Assembly (NCBI GenBank): GCA_002255905.1
Contig: NKIN01000004.1
Coordinates: 248,001-312,000, forward strand
Source: Burkholderiales bacterium PBB1
GTDB lineage: Bacteria; Pseudomonadota; Gammaproteobacteria; Burkholderiales; Burkholderiaceae_C
Length of the DNA stretch: 64,000 nucleotides
Direction: 5' to 3'
Part shown: positions 63,074-64,000 of the stretch, one piece after another
How positions within the stretch are numbered: the stretch's first letter is position 1
Layout: each line of letters opens with the position of its first letter
Position numbers and translations under genes: made by a program
Notes under the pieces: generated by a model
The model's input: the letters and a program-made list of their open reading frames with translations, nothing else
The model's database searches: none
What the model was told of the DNA's origin: nothing

Positions 63074-64000
63074 TCAGTTGGAGTCGACCCGCAGCGCTGC
63101 CAATCGGGGAATGGCTTCACGTGCCAAGTCGAAGTACGTCGGATCTCGTTCGACGCCGACACTTTGATAGCCAACTGCTTCGGCCGCAGCCAAAGTGGAC
63201 CCCGAGCCTGCAAAGGGATCTGCAACCAGCCCTTCACCGAGCGGCAGCACGCCACGTACAACCTTCCTGAGAAACGTTTGCGGTTTCAGGCTGGGGTGGC
63301 CGGCTATGTTGCGCTCCGTGGTGCGCGTAGGCGCTGACTCGATGACATCACCAAAAGGCTGGTCAGCGGAAATGCGCCGAAAGCCCCCAGTGCCCCATTT
63401 GCGCAAATTGTCCTGAACACGGCCCTCGATCGGCTTTCTAAAAAGCAGCCAAGGCTCCCACATCGATCGTGGCATCACGCTCACGCCTGAAAACTCGATA
63501 TGCGCGGCCTTCGGCCGATCGCCGCCGCGCATTGTCATGGTCAGACGAGCCAATTCACCTCGACGCTCGAGGCCGGAATGGGCCAGTGCACTGGACACGA
63601 TGTACGACAACAAGGGATTGCTAGCGACAACCACATTCGCGCCCGGCACCAATACTTTCATCAAGCGTCGCCCCCACGCCTGAAAGAACCTTTCAAGCTC
63701 CTTCAGATCGGCTGGCGTCAAAACAGTGAATCGCGGAAGAGGTGACCGCTTCGAGCCGTCAAAGCTCGGTGGAACTCTCCAAATGCCACCGCCTCTGCCC
63801 CGGCGCAATTTTTCTTGTTCTTCGACTGAATACTCGACCAATCCATAGGGCGGGTCTGTCACGACAGCATGGATCGAATTCGGCGGTTGCCGCTCCAACC
63901 ACGAATTGCAGTCGTCGAGAATCAACCGAGCTCTTCCAAACTGAAATGATTCCGACTCGTTGTTTGCGGCTTCTAGGCTAGGCCGTTCCGTCTCGGCAAA
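63074..64000 (-). CDS. Site-specific DNA methyltransferase, beta class (5' end outside window)
   Basis: Methylates a specific DNA sequence, most likely adenine-N6 or cytosine-N4. Order of motifs: DPPY (motif IV) in VVTDPPYGLVEYS near the N-terminus, then a long target-recognition region, then DPFAGSGSTLAAAEAVGYQSVGVERD (motif I, AdoMet binding) near the C-terminus; this IV-before-I order defines the beta class. A TTG at 63925 could start a 283-residue protein, but the frame continues open through all 25 codons to the window edge and looks protein-like (SFQFGRARLILDDCNSW), so the real start is probably beyond 64000. The stop is 5 bases from the stop of the nuclease gene. Confidence 0.88.
   Translation of the reverse strand, partial: FAETERPSLEAANNESESFQFGRARLILDDCNSWLERQPPNSIHAVVTDPPYGLVEYSVEEQEKLRRGRGGGIWRVPPSFDGSKRSPLPRFTVLTPADLKELERFFQAWGRRLMKVLVPGANVVVASNPLLSYIVSSALAHSGLERRGELARLTMTMRGGDRPKAAHIEFSGVSVMPRSMWEPWLLFRKPIEGRVQDNLRKWGTGGFRRISADQPFGDVIESAPTRTTERNIAGHPSLKPQTFLRKVVRGVLPLGEGLVADPFAGSGSTLAAAEAVGYQSVGVERDPTYFDLAREAIPRLAALRVDSN

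Overview
The window is a GC-rich, gene-dense bacterial chromosome segment that fits a betaproteobacterium of the order Burkholderiales, probably near Rubrivivax/Leptothrix/Ideonella. The grounds are the proteobacterial-type gshA, the porin-glnK-amtB cluster, the hemE-priA pair, an ABC-F/TrhO/RluA neighbourhood, and the atpIBEFHAGDC order. This placement is inference from gene content and style; no 16S rRNA gene is present. I found no tRNA or rRNA gene, no CRISPR array and no intact insertion sequence.

Layout. 1-6.8 kb: the 3' part of metH, comM, and a porin-glnK-amtB ammonium cluster closed by a strong terminator. 6.9-11.3 kb: gshA and gshB (glutathione synthesis) with the potassium importer kup between them. 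11.3-15.1 kb: an RNA-modification pair (rluA-type and trhO) divergent from the ABC-F gene uup. 15.2-18.4 kb: an unrecognised gene, a GNAT acetyltransferase, an aldose 1-epimerase and an SMP-30/gluconolactonase-like protein. 18.4-25.7 kb: the complete F1Fo-ATP synthase operon with a visible promoter and terminator. 25.7-29.8 kb, minus strand: lemA with two TPM-domain genes, a DHH phosphoesterase and cysK. 29.9-33.5 kb: hemE and priA, separated by an AT-rich gap with DnaA-box-like sites and hairpins. 33.5-40.3 kb: rubredoxin, katG, sppA and rep. 40.3-49.2 kb: trpE, apaG, a membrane protein of the so-called site-specific recombinase family, mltA, a membrane-spanning spermidine-synthase-like protein and a DUF1348 gene, all bracketed by two inverted copies of a composite intergenic repeat. 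49.2-58.0 kb: cyanase, a DksA/TraR-type zinc finger, an MgtC-type membrane protein, a beta-CASP nuclease, a YecA-type protein, a phosphoesterase, a TetR regulator, PaiB, and a two-gene cytochrome c module. 58.0-59.7 kb: a more AT-rich accessory patch with a P-type ATPase remnant, a second GNAT gene and a DUF2845 gene. 59.8-64.0 kb: ssb, recQ, and at the right edge a probable type II restriction-modification pair of tail-to-tail nuclease and methyltransferase genes, the latter running off the window.

Most genes are core metabolism and replication or repair (priA, rep, ssb, recQ). The parts least explained by known functions are the modular repeats at 40.35-40.73 and 48.82-49.13 kb, the hemE-priA gap, the accessory patch at 58-59.7 kb, and the restriction-modification pair.
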